From JALZVT01 sp039029135 (lineage in GTDB: Bacteria; Pseudomonadota; Gammaproteobacteria; Pseudomonadales; Azotimanducaceae): DNA of 64,000 bases. A program made the translations under genes and the position numbers. This document shows, piece after piece, positions 25,563-33,918 of this stretch (positions are counted from its first letter, which is position 1; each line of letters starts with the position of its first letter). The DNA is taken from assembly GCA_039029135.1 (NCBI GenBank), contig JBCCGT010000015.1, positions 61,572 through 125,571 on the forward strand, in the 5' to 3' direction. A model generated the notes under the pieces. It did no database searches. It saw nothing but the letters and a program-made list of their open reading frames with translations, and was not told the DNA's origin.

Positions 25563-26891
25563 ATGCCTGTCACTCCACGCCAACACGCAACCAAGGGCGG
25601 CTCCGCTTTGCAGACGGCTTGGCAGCGCGTCGACGGCGTCATCCGACCGCAGGGCTACGTGTTCCGCGGCTGGTGGCTGGTCGCGGCAGCAGCCGGCATT
25701 CAGTTCTTCGCGTCCGTGCTGTTTGCCAACAGCTACAGCGCGTACATGGTGCTGCTGCAGGACGAGTTCGGCTGGTCCAAGACCGTTCTGGCAGGCGCGT
25801 TCGCAATGACGCGGGTGGAGAGCGGTCTGCTCGGACCGCTGCAAGGTTGGCTGGCCGATCGCTTCGGCCCGCGCATCGTGCTCATCGTCGGCAATCTGCT
25901 ATTCGGGCTCGGGCTGATGCTGTTCAGTCTGATGAACTCCATCCTCACGCTCTATCTGACGTTCGCGCTAATGGCGATCGGCTCCAGCCTGGGCGGTTTT
26001 CCAACGCTGATGGTCGCCCTGGTGAACTGGTTCGATCAGCATCGCTCCAAGGCGGTCGCCGGATCGCAGCTCGGCTACGCGATCGGGGGTCTGGCGGTAC
26101 CACTGCTCGTGGTAGCGCTGACCGAGTTCGGCTGGCGCGCTACCGCGTTCGTATCGGGGCTCATCGTGCTGGCGGTCTGCGTGCCAGTATCGGCGCTGGT
26201 AAGGCATCGTCCTGCCGAAATCGGCGAAGTGCCCGACGGGAAACGCCCCGATATCGCGCAGGATGCCCCGGGCGCGGCGGGCAGCCGGCGCGATCTCACG
26301 GCTCGCGAGGCGATGCGGACCAGCGGCTTCTGGCTGCTGTCGCTGGGCCACGCCTGCGCGCTGCTCACGGTCTCCGCCGTCATGGTGCACCTCATTCCCC
26401 ACTTGAACGAGGGGCTCAACTTCACGCTGCTGCAGGCGGCGAGCGTCGTCACGCTGATCACCGCGTGCCAGATCATCGGCCAGGCGCTCGGCGGCTATCT
26501 GGGCGACCGCTACGACAAGCGCATCATCTGCGTGGTCTGCATGGTTGGGCACTCGGCCGCCCTGCTGCTATTGGCGCACGCGGGCGCCTTCGACGGCTGG
26601 TGGCCGGTCACCGTCGCCGGCATCGTGCATGGCCTCGCCTGGGGCGCCCGCGGTCCGCTAATGGTGGCGATGCGCGCGGATTTCTTCGGCACCGCTGCGT
26701 TCGGCACCATCATGGGTTTCTCTTCGCTCATCGTCATGTTCGGCATGTCCGGCGGCCCAATCATCGGCGGCGTCATGGCCGACATCTACGGCAACTACGA
26801 GCTCGCCTTCACCGTGTTGGCGGCCGCGACGCTGAGCGGAGCGCTGTGCTTCGCCTTCGCCCGGCCGCCGCGAGCCAGACGCGTGGCCTAG
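25563..26891 (+). CDS. MFS transporter (oxalate/formate antiporter-like)
   Basis: This 442-residue protein has about twelve hydrophobic segments with the MFS loop 2-3 motif GWLADRFGPRIV and its repeat GGYLGDRYDKRII in the second half. The family resemblance is to the monocarboxylate/oxalate-formate antiporter group. It would move a small organic anion across the inner membrane. It is divergent from the PhyH gene, separated by about 100 bp, so the two may share a control region, but no operator is obvious. Confidence 0.85.
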   Translation: MPVTPRQHATKGGSALQTAWQRVDGVIRPQGYVFRGWWLVAAAAGIQFFASVLFANSYSAYMVLLQDEFGWSKTVLAGAFAMTRVESGLLGPLQGWLADRFGPRIVLIVGNLLFGLGLMLFSLMNSILTLYLTFALMAIGSSLGGFPTLMVALVNWFDQHRSKAVAGSQLGYAIGGLAVPLLVVALTEFGWRATAFVSGLIVLAVCVPVSALVRHRPAEIGEVPDGKRPDIAQDAPGAAGSRRDLTAREAMRTSGFWLLSLGHACALLTVSAVMVHLIPHLNEGLNFTLLQAASVVTLITACQIIGQALGGYLGDRYDKRIICVVCMVGHSAALLLLAHAGAFDGWWPVTVAGIVHGLAWGARGPLMVAMRADFFGTAAFGTIMGFSSLIVMFGMSGGPIIGGVMADIYGNYELAFTVLAAATLSGALCFAFARPPRARRVA

Positions 26892-27059
26892 CCCGCGCGC
26901 GTTACGCGACAGACCCTTGGCGGTACAACGATGATCGCGCAATCAATGCGAGCGACCAGATCACAGTTCGCGACTTAGCTGATACACCTGTGAACCAGTC
27001 CGCAGAGACACTGGCAATTCGCGCCTACACTGCGCCGCGTCGATCAGGGGACTGACATC

Positions 27060-27320
27060 ATGACCAGGGAAACACTCGCCGCACTGACACTCTGTGTGGC
27101 ACTCGGCTCTGCCGGGCCGGCATTCGCCGACAACCCGCATTCCGAAGCGCAGGTAGACACAACGACGCAGACGCTCGTCGATCAGGACGTGCTGCGCTCG
27201 CTGCAGCTGCGCCTCGCGGAACAGAACAATCTGTCCGCGCTGCAGGAACAGCTCGCGGAAGAGCCGAACGACAACGCCGAATCTGAAGTCGAGCTTGAGA
27301 ACCCGCTAGCAGCAAGCTAG
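27060..27320 (+). CDS. Small exported acidic protein, unknown function
   Basis: An 86-residue protein with a clear signal peptide (LAALTLCVALGSAGPAFA, cleavage before DNPHS) and a mature part of about 62 acidic, glutamine-rich residues predicted to be helical (SLQLRLAEQNNLSALQEQLAEE). The ribosome-binding site AGGGGA lies about 8 nt upstream of the ATG. I do not recognise the family. It stands between the MFS gene and the convergent M20 peptidase. Confidence 0.65.
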   Translation: MTRETLAALTLCVALGSAGPAFADNPHSEAQVDTTTQTLVDQDVLRSLQLRLAEQNNLSALQEQLAEEPNDNAESEVELENPLAAS

Positions 27321-27390
27321 CCGGGGATCATCCGAACGCTCGTCGTTCTGACGCCTGGCCTCATTGACCGCGGTACCGCGCCGCCGATCC

Positions 27391-28812
27391 TTAGCGCACG
27401 GCGAATCGTTCCAACAGCTCGATGAGCATAGACGTTGCGGTCTTCAGACTCGCCACGCCCAGCCGTTCGTCGTTGCCGTGGACGCCGCGAACGTCTTCCG
27501 GCGGCACCATGAAGAAACCCAGCCCGTAGCTGTTGATTCCCAGCGTTCGAAAGTAGTGGCTGTCTGTGAAACCCGTGGAGACCTGCGGGATCACGCGCGC
27601 ACCCGGGTCCCGGTCGGTCACGAGCCGCTCAATAGCGCGCAGAAGTTCGCTGTCCGCGGGACTCTCCGCGGGTTTGAGACTCATCAATTTCTCAATGACG
27701 ATGTTGGGATCGTTGGCTATCGCGCGCAGCTTTTCGATGAAGGCGGCTTCGTCCTGATCGGGCAGTATGCGGCAGTCCAACTCGAGCGACGCCTGCGGCG
27801 GAATCACGTTGATCTTGCTGCTCCCCTCCAGGCGCGTCAGCGAACAGGTGTTGCGCAGCAGTGCGTGCAGACCCGGATTCGTCGCCGCCAGTCGCCGCAG
27901 GAAGCGGTCATCGCGGCTGGCCTCTGCAATGTCGGCAAACGCGGCGCGGCGCCGCTGGTCGACTTCGAAGGGCGCAAGACCGGCAAACATCCGCTCAACC
28001 GTTGGCACCACGCGAGCAGGGAAGCGCGTGTCCGCCAGGCGCGCGCCGGCGCGCAGGATGCGGGTCACCGCGGTGGTGGGCGTCGGCGAAGAACCGTGCC
28101 CGGGGCGATCCGTCGCCGTCAGCCGCAGCCAGACCGGCACCTTCTGCGTGACCTCTACCAGGTACAGGGGCGCCTGTTTGGTCAGCCGGACAGAACCCCC
28201 CTCGTTGAGCAGCCAGCCCGCGCGCTTGAACAGCTCTGATCTGTGCCTAACCAACCAGCCGGCGCCCTGGGCACCGCCGGTCTCTTCGTCCGCCGTCGCC
28301 AGAAAGATGACGTCGCGATTGAGGCGGGCGCCCGCGCGCACCCGGGCGGCGAGGTGCAGGAATGCCTGTAGCTGCATGATTCCCGTGCCCTTCATATCGA
28401 TGGCGCCGCGACCCCAGATAAAACCGTCGCGGATCAGACCGGCATAGGGCGGCACGCTCCAGTGGCGCGCGTCAGCCGGGACCACGTCCATGTGATTCAG
28501 CAGAATGAGACCGGGCTTGCGACCGCCGCGCAGGCGGGCCCAGATGTTGCCGCGTCCCGGCGCGGACTCGGCGCTGTCATATTCGATGCCCGCGGCGTCG
28601 AATATGTCGGCGAAGAAGCGGACGCCGTTGGTTTCGTTGCCCGGCGGATTGACCGTATCGACCCTGATGAATTCGGCCAGGCGCTGCGGTGCCGCGTCGA
28701 CGAACGAATTGGCGCCGGCCGCGGAGCAGGCAAGCAGCGCGGCGGCGGCGACCAGATAGGAGCAGAACGGGAATTGACGGAGGGCGGAGAACTGCGAGCG
28801 ATTCATTGCCAT
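27391..28812 (-). CDS. Exported M20-family zinc peptidase
   Basis: A 473-residue metallopeptidase of the ArgE/DapE/ACY1/CPG2 group. An N-terminal signal with a lipobox-like LLAC suggests export, possibly as a lipoprotein. Zinc and catalytic residues are visible: NHMDVVP (H, D), GRGAIDMKG (D), DEETGG (E pair) and the late histidine in GVHGNDE. The dimerisation domain lies between. It probably trims peptides or acylated amino acids in the periplasm. ATGs at 28812 and 28806 are both possible. Confidence 0.87.
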   Translation of the reverse strand: MAMNRSQFSALRQFPFCSYLVAAAALLACSAAGANSFVDAAPQRLAEFIRVDTVNPPGNETNGVRFFADIFDAAGIEYDSAESAPGRGNIWARLRGGRKPGLILLNHMDVVPADARHWSVPPYAGLIRDGFIWGRGAIDMKGTGIMQLQAFLHLAARVRAGARLNRDVIFLATADEETGGAQGAGWLVRHRSELFKRAGWLLNEGGSVRLTKQAPLYLVEVTQKVPVWLRLTATDRPGHGSSPTPTTAVTRILRAGARLADTRFPARVVPTVERMFAGLAPFEVDQRRRAAFADIAEASRDDRFLRRLAATNPGLHALLRNTCSLTRLEGSSKINVIPPQASLELDCRILPDQDEAAFIEKLRAIANDPNIVIEKLMSLKPAESPADSELLRAIERLVTDRDPGARVIPQVSTGFTDSHYFRTLGINSYGLGFFMVPPEDVRGVHGNDERLGVASLKTATSMLIELLERFAVR

Positions 28813-28907
28813 GCAACGCGCAAAACCACACAGTCACATAGTTGGATCATGGCGCGCAACGCTGAGCGGCCGCACCACGCGGGGCGAAGTCAAAAAAAAG
28901 CGCAGCC

Positions 28908-28943
28908 AAAAAAAGAGGCCGCTGGTCAGCAACCAGCGGCCTC
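28908..28943 (-). terminator. Intrinsic terminator after the SdrD-B/RTX-like gene
   Basis: On the minus strand a perfect 12-bp GC-rich stem (arms 28943-28932 and 28926-28915, loop of 5) is followed by seven T residues. It lies 56 nt past the stop of the 28999-30585 gene and is a textbook Rho-independent terminator. Confidence 0.9.
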
Positions 28944-28998
28944 GTTAGTTGGCGGGGCAGCGCGGCGCCGCAATCGCGGCGGCGCGCTACCGTTGCCG

Positions 28999-30585
28999 TC
29001 AGGCGCGGCTGAAGCGGCGCGCGCCCAGACCGGTCGCCAGCAGACCCAGGGCGAGCAGCGCCGCAGCCAGCAGCTGACCGAGCAGGTTCGCTTTCGTCGC
29101 CGGCTCTGCCGCCGCCGCGACGACGGGGAACCAGACGTCTTCCATCAGCACGCTGGAACCGCTCGCAAGCTCTGCGCTCGCCAGGTAGCCGACGTGCGCG
29201 GTCGGCAGGCGCACGCCGTTCGGCAGCGCGCCGATTTCGCCAGCATCGGCGACGGCGTTAGTGTTCGCGTCGGTCCACAGCGCGAGGCCCTGCAGCTCGG
29301 CACCCGCGACGAAGCCATCCGCGTTTGCATCGCGCCGCGCCAGCTTGGCGAAGCCGTCCGCGTACATCCCGGCCTGGTCACCAAACAGATGCGCGCCGCT
29401 GATCGCGCCCGGAATCGCGCGGTCGATCAGAATGCCGTCGCCCGGGGCAAACCACTCGCCCACCGTGACCCGCTCGCCGTTGCCAGCAAAGTCGAAGGCG
29501 ACCTGGGTGTCGATGCGCTCGACGCTGCCCGAACCGTCCATGTCGAGGGCGATCGGCGAGCGACGCGGGCGCTTGCACTCACGCTTCTCGGATACCTGGC
29601 CGTCGGCACCAACGGCCTGGACGAACACAACGCGGCTCTCGTCGTAGCCCACATGGCCACCTTCCCACTCGATCTCGTAGTTCGGGTTGCGCGAGTCCGG
29701 CGGCTCGATGCCCAGGCGAGAGTCCGCCTCGGTCACCATAATCACGAGGTTCATGTGCGCGTCGAGCAGGTTGTACTTGGGCGCGAAGTCGTCCGGGTGC
29801 ATCGCGTGGACTTCGACGCCGGCAATCGGCAGATGACCGATTTCGACCTCACAGCGCTTCGGCTTCGGCGGCGGCGGCGGCGTCTCCTTCACCACCAGCA
29901 CGACGGTCGCGTGATCTTCAGAGCACTCGTTGGGCGACAGCTTGTAGGTGATCTCGAATGTACCCGTCTCGGTCGCCGTGCCGGACAGCGTGCCGTCCGC
30001 CTCGAGGGTCACACCCGCAGGCAGCGTGCCGCTGACTAACATGACCGTGCCGTCGGGGCTGTCGTTGTCCGTGACGTTGATGCTGAACGCCTCGTTCAAC
30101 TCTGCCATGACGCTATCGTCGTTGGCTTCGGTCGGCACCGGCACACACTTGTCCGGGCACTTTGTATAGCCGGCATCGACGTTGAAGATCGTCGGGTTGC
30201 TGCTCGTGATCTTGAGGGTTTTGGTCGCACCCTTCTTGTTGACGTCGCTATCGACGTTGTCGTCGGCGCCGCGATTCGGCTTGGTGAACGGCGATCCCGG
30301 CAGCGCCTCGAAGCGCAGGCGATACTTGCCGTAGGGCAGGTCGCGGAATTCATAGGTGCCGTCGGCGTTGGTTTCGGTGTTGAACCAGGCCTTCGGATTG
30401 TCTTTCTTATCCAGATACACCTTGACGATGCAGGCGTCGGTCTCGTGGGCGTCCCGGATACCGTTCTTGTTCACGTCGCACCAGACCTGGCCGCCGATGG
30501 CGCCATCGCTGGCGTAAGCCGCACCAGAGAACAGGTAGCCGAACGCCAACAGCAGCGCGCCGAAGCGCATGAAGCGTTGAGTCAT
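28999..30585 (-). CDS. Exported SdrD-B / Ig-like / RTX-type calcium-motif surface protein
   Basis: A signal peptide (MRFGALLLAFGYLFSGAAYA) precedes an SdrD B-like domain (GGQVWCDVNKNGIRD...YEFRDLPYGKYRLRF, about residues 30-140). A He_PIG/cadherin-like domain follows (LPAGVTLEADGTLSG), then a segment resembling those in RTX proteins: LDMDGSGSVE, PGDGILID, LFGD, DGFAKLARRDANADG, LWTDANTNAVADAGE. The tail is a hydrophobic helix plus RRFSRA, resembling a C-terminal sorting signal, but without a PEP or GG motif. The ATG at 30585 follows AAAGGA. Function is probably a surface or matrix protein. Confidence 0.8.
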   Translation of the reverse strand: MTQRFMRFGALLLAFGYLFSGAAYASDGAIGGQVWCDVNKNGIRDAHETDACIVKVYLDKKDNPKAWFNTETNADGTYEFRDLPYGKYRLRFEALPGSPFTKPNRGADDNVDSDVNKKGATKTLKITSSNPTIFNVDAGYTKCPDKCVPVPTEANDDSVMAELNEAFSINVTDNDSPDGTVMLVSGTLPAGVTLEADGTLSGTATETGTFEITYKLSPNECSEDHATVVLVVKETPPPPPKPKRCEVEIGHLPIAGVEVHAMHPDDFAPKYNLLDAHMNLVIMVTEADSRLGIEPPDSRNPNYEIEWEGGHVGYDESRVVFVQAVGADGQVSEKRECKRPRRSPIALDMDGSGSVERIDTQVAFDFAGNGERVTVGEWFAPGDGILIDRAIPGAISGAHLFGDQAGMYADGFAKLARRDANADGFVAGAELQGLALWTDANTNAVADAGEIGALPNGVRLPTAHVGYLASAELASGSSVLMEDVWFPVVAAAAEPATKANLLGQLLAAALLALGLLATGLGARRFSRA

Positions 30586-30970
30586 GACTCGTCCTTTAAT
30601 TGATTGAGTAATCAACGATAGCGGGCAACGGGCGTCACCCCTCGCGCCATCGATCCCCCCCGGTCGCCGTGAGCGCGCGAGACGCGGCGCTCCGTCGCAC
30701 AGGATGTCAAATAGTTTGACTCAAGGAGAGTAATTCCTATTGGCTGATTACTTAAGATGGGCACGACAATTTTTGTAAGTAATTTGCATACTTTTACATT
30801 TTGTTGAACAAGGGCGCCGCTGTTGCCGCGTTGGCGGCTTCGGCTGCGGCGTTTTCAGGGGCTCGGCCCCCCATGCATCCATGCCACTATCCGAACGAAA
30901 TTCAGCGCGACAGCCGCAGGTCTCGTAAGATCGACCCGTGGAGAGAGGAAGCCTGATCCGGGAGTAACCG
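30586..30970. promoter_or_regulatory. Divergent control region with inverted repeats
   Basis: No gene is seen in these 385 bases. The part from about 30705 to 30810 is AT-rich for this genome and probably promoter DNA. Two inverted repeats stand out: TTGATTGAGTAATCAA at 30600-30615, just upstream of the ribosome-binding site of the minus-strand gene, and GTCAAA-TAG-TTTGAC at 30706-30720. Either could be an operator; the cognate regulator is unknown. Confidence 0.45.
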
Positions 30971-32164
30971 ATGAACGACTCGCACGCCGAGTTTCGCGCG
31001 GACGTCCGCCGCTGGCTGGCGGATAACTGTCCAGCCAGCATGCGCACGGCCATGCCGGCGGAGGAGTACCCGGGCGGGGGACGCCGCGCCCAGTGGAAAA
31101 ACCCCGAGGGCAAAATTTGGCTGGAGCGCATGGCCGAGCGCGGCTACACCGTGCCCACCTGGCCGCAGGCCTACGGCGGCGCCGGTCTGAACCGGGAAGA
31201 GAATCGCGTCCTGCAGGAGGAACTGCGGCGGATAAACGCTCGACCCGCGCATCTAGGCATGGGCATCAGCATGATCGGTCCGGCGCTATTGGAGTTCGGC
31301 ACCGAGGAACAGAAGGCCGAGCATCTGCCCAAGATCGCGCGCGGCGAGATCTGGTGGTGCCAGGGCTACAGCGAGCCCAACGCCGGCTCTGACCTTGCCA
31401 GCCTGCGCACGTCAGCCGTGGCCGACGGCGACGAGTACATCATCAACGGCCAGAAGATCTGGACCTCCGGCGCCGACAAGGCCGACTGGATCTTCTGTCT
31501 CGTCAGAACCGATCCCAACGCCTCGAAGCACGACGGCATTACGTTCATTCTCTTCGACATGGCCTCGCCGGGTGTCAGCGTGAAACCGATCCTGCTGATC
31601 AGCGGGCTGTCGCCGTTCTGCGAGACCTTCTTCGACGACGTCCGCGCGCTGCGCAAGAACGTCGTCAGCGTGCCCGGCAAGGGTTGGACCGTCGCCAAAC
31701 GCCTGCTGCAGTACGAGCGCACGTCGATCGGCGGCATCGGCGCGCGCGGCCAACAGCAGGCCAGCCTCGGCGACCTGGCGGTCGACTACGCCGGCCGCGA
31801 CGGCGACGGCCGCATCGCCAACAACGACCTGCGCGACGGCGTGCTCAGCCACGGCATGAACAGTCGCGCCCTGGGCCTGACCATGAAGCGCAACGCCGAG
31901 CAGCTCGCCGCCGGCATCGCCCCGGGCCCCGAATCTTCCATGTTCAAGTACTACGGCACGGAGCAGAACAAGCGCCGCTTCGAGCTGTTGCTCGACATGA
32001 TGGGCAGCCGCGGGCTGGGCTGGGCGCAGGACCAGGCCTTCGCCGCGGACGAGCTGGACACGACCCAGGCCTGGCTACGCTCGAAGGCCAATTCCATCGA
32101 GGGCGGCACCTCTGAGGTGCAGCTCAATATCCTTGCCAAGCGCGTGCTCGGCCTGCCCGACTAG
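30971..32164 (+). CDS. Acyl-CoA dehydrogenase
   Basis: A 397-residue FAD enzyme with the acyl-CoA dehydrogenase layout: N-terminal helical domain, middle beta domain with the GYSEPNAGSDLASLRT signature, and C-terminal domain ending in NSIEGGTSEVQLNILAKRVLGLP. The usual catalytic glutamate position could not be fixed by eye. It would introduce an alpha,beta double bond into an acyl-CoA. GGGAG sits at good distance before the ATG. It leads a four-gene plus-strand cluster with the UGSC selenoprotein, an unknown protein and a ThDP enzyme. Confidence 0.9.
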   Translation: MNDSHAEFRADVRRWLADNCPASMRTAMPAEEYPGGGRRAQWKNPEGKIWLERMAERGYTVPTWPQAYGGAGLNREENRVLQEELRRINARPAHLGMGISMIGPALLEFGTEEQKAEHLPKIARGEIWWCQGYSEPNAGSDLASLRTSAVADGDEYIINGQKIWTSGADKADWIFCLVRTDPNASKHDGITFILFDMASPGVSVKPILLISGLSPFCETFFDDVRALRKNVVSVPGKGWTVAKRLLQYERTSIGGIGARGQQQASLGDLAVDYAGRDGDGRIANNDLRDGVLSHGMNSRALGLTMKRNAEQLAAGIAPGPESSMFKYYGTEQNKRRFELLLDMMGSRGLGWAQDQAFAADELDTTQAWLRSKANSIEGGTSEVQLNILAKRVLGLPD

Positions 32165-32238
32165 CACCGCAAAATCCCGCATAGGAAGTCAGTTACCGCG
32201 ATCACCGCATCTAGAATCACCGCCGAAGGAGCAATCCC

Positions 32239-32763
32239 ATGGTTCAATTTCACGATCCGCGCGCCGAGGTTGGCGTGCAAATCGACCCCTACACGCTGAG
32301 CGTGGACATCGCCCGCAGCAACCGTGCCCGCGTCGCCTGTCTCGCCAACGGTTTTCCGGACTCCGCGCGCTTTCTCGAGAAGATCCAGGAGGTCCTGAAC
32401 GAGCAGCACCCCAACGTCGAGGTCGTGCAGTTCGACAAGGGCAACGCCTCGATCGCCGCACCCGAGGCCATGCTCGCCGAGATCGAGGGCATGGACGCGG
32501 CGATCGCCGCCTACGGCCACTGAGGCAGCTGCACTACCGGCACCGTGCGTGACGGCATCAATCTGGCGCGCCGCGGCATACCCGCCGTGGCGCTGGTCAC
32601 CGACGACTTCTGGCCCCAGGGCGATTTTGTCGCCCGCTCGTTCGGCATGCCCGAAATCCCGCGCGTGCGACTGCCGCACCCGGTTGCGGGGACCGGCGAT
32701 GCCAACCTGCGCGCCGTTGCGGAGCGCGTCGTGCCGGCGATACTCGCGGCGCTAGAAAACTGA
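32239..32763 (+). CDS. UGSC-family selenoprotein (in-frame TGA = selenocysteine 95)
   Basis: The frame from ATG 32239 runs 94 codons to TGA (32521-32523) and continues open for 79 more codons to TGA at 32761. The codons after the internal TGA read GSCTTGTVRDG, so with Sec inserted the motif is UGSC, the hallmark of a known selenoprotein family with a redox-type active site. Conserved-looking segments flank it on both sides (VACLANGFPDSARFLEK; GIPAVALVTDDFW; RLPHPVAGTGDANL). A hairpin sits 20 nt downstream of the TGA. Ordinary annotation would split this into a 94-residue protein and a 72-residue fragment. The product is 174 residues and probably cytoplasmic. Confidence 0.85.
32537..32555 (+). 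promoter_or_regulatory. SECIS-like hairpin for the UGSC selenoprotein
   Basis: Within the coding sequence, CCG-G-CAC pairs with GTG-A-CGG around a five-base loop CGTGC that contains the GU expected of bacterial SECIS apical loops. The loop begins 20 nt after the TGA, inside the usual 16-37 nt range. The stem has a G-A mismatch, so it is modest; support comes mainly from position and from the protein motif. Confidence 0.6.
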
Positions 32764-32779
32764 GGAAGCGAATCACACG

Positions 32780-33853
32780 ATGAGCGGCATGCTGAACGCC
32801 GGCGACGAAGCGGCCGCGCTGGAGCAGCTTCACGAGCTTGGCTGCACCGACGGCCTGCCCGTCGTCATTCCGACGCCCGAACGGGTCGAGCGCATGGTGC
32901 TGGCCTCCGGTCAGGATCCCGGCGCCATGCTGGGCGAGATGGGCCCCGCGATGGGCATCGCGACCGTCGAACAGATCGCCGTCAACGCGGTGATGGCGGG
33001 CGCGCTGCCCGACTACATGCCGATCGTGCTCGCTGCGGTCGAGGCCGTGCTCGATCCCGCCTTCGATCTCACGGAGATGCAGGGCACGACCCACTGCACG
33101 GCGCCGCTGATCATCGTCAACGGCCCCGCGCGGCTCGCCTGCAACGTGGCCTCCTCGTTTGGCGCGCTGGGGCCAGGCTTTCGCGCCAACGCCAGCATCG
33201 GCCGCGCGCTGCGGCTGTGCATGATCAACATCGGCGGCGCCCGTCCGGGGGTCTCGGACATGGCGCTGCTCGGCCACCCCGGCAAGTTCACCTACTGTCT
33301 GGCGGAAGACGAGGAAAACTCGCCCCTGCCACCGCTGCACGTCGCGCGCGGATTCGCAGCGGACGACTCGTGCGTCACCGTGATAGGCGCCGAGGCGCCC
33401 CACTCGGTGATCTTCAGCGGCGACGCGGACAACCCCGAGACGCCGAGTGCGCTGCTCGACGTGCTGGCCACTGGACTTGCGAACCTGGCAACGAACAACG
33501 CAGTGCTGCGCGGCGGCAGCGCCGTGGTCGTGCTGAATCCGGACATGGCGGAAACGCTGACCAACGCGGGCTACGATCGCGGCGCCATCGCGCGCGGCCT
33601 GTGCGAGCGCACCAGCCACAGTCGCAGTGAACTCGCCGGCATCTGGCCCCAGGCGGCCGCACACGGCGACCCGGACGACGGCTGCGCCGCGTTTCGGGAT
33701 CCCGACCAGATACTCGTGATGATGGCGGGCGGCAGCGGCCTGTATTCGATGGTCATGCCGAGCTGGTGCGCGGGCGCGCACCAAAATTCGGCGGTCACGA
33801 AACGCATCGACCTGAATCCGTTCTGCGAGGTACCGGGACTCAGCGAACACTGA
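32780..33853 (+). CDS. Uncharacterised conserved protein of the UGSC gene cluster
   Basis: A 357-residue protein starting 16 nt after the selenoprotein gene, with GAGGAA upstream. Recognisable blocks are CTDGLPVVIPTPERV near the start, GEMGPAMGIATVEQIAVNAVMAG, GTTHCTAPLIIVNGP, FRANASIGRALRLCMINIGGARPG and GHPGKFTYCLAEDEE. From memory, similar proteins occur in actinobacteria as hypothetical proteins; I know no activity for them. Several conserved-looking histidines and cysteines (TTHCTAP, SWCAGAH) could be catalytic or metal-binding. Coupled position suggests it works with the selenoprotein. Confidence 0.8.
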   Translation: MSGMLNAGDEAAALEQLHELGCTDGLPVVIPTPERVERMVLASGQDPGAMLGEMGPAMGIATVEQIAVNAVMAGALPDYMPIVLAAVEAVLDPAFDLTEMQGTTHCTAPLIIVNGPARLACNVASSFGALGPGFRANASIGRALRLCMINIGGARPGVSDMALLGHPGKFTYCLAEDEENSPLPPLHVARGFAADDSCVTVIGAEAPHSVIFSGDADNPETPSALLDVLATGLANLATNNAVLRGGSAVVVLNPDMAETLTNAGYDRGAIARGLCERTSHSRSELAGIWPQAAAHGDPDDGCAAFRDPDQILVMMAGGSGLYSMVMPSWCAGAHQNSAVTKRIDLNPFCEVPGLSEH

Positions 33854-33918
33854 GCACCTCCGGGGTCACGGCCAGGCAGCGACGAGACCCGCGACAGCAA
33901 ACACAAAAGGAGACGCCG

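Noticed and set aside
25172..27055. 627-codon plus-strand open frame
   Set aside because: Out-of-frame shadow of the MFS transporter and antisense to PhyH; arginine-rich with no domain.
28462..30039. 525-codon plus-strand open frame
   Set aside because: It runs antisense to the M20 peptidase and the SdrD-B/RTX-like gene, has no recognisable domain and looks like a high-GC shadow frame.
30600..30615. FNR box (TTGAT-N4-ATCAA)
   Set aside because: The palindrome TTGATTGAGTAATCAA has TTGAT and ATCAA spaced by six, not four, so it is not a canonical FNR site; kept only as an unassigned inverted repeat.
32545..32763. Separate 72-residue gene after the selenoprotein TGA
   Set aside because: It is in the same frame as the upstream ORF, lacks a ribosome-binding site and completes the UGSC motif, so it is better read as the second half of one selenoprotein.
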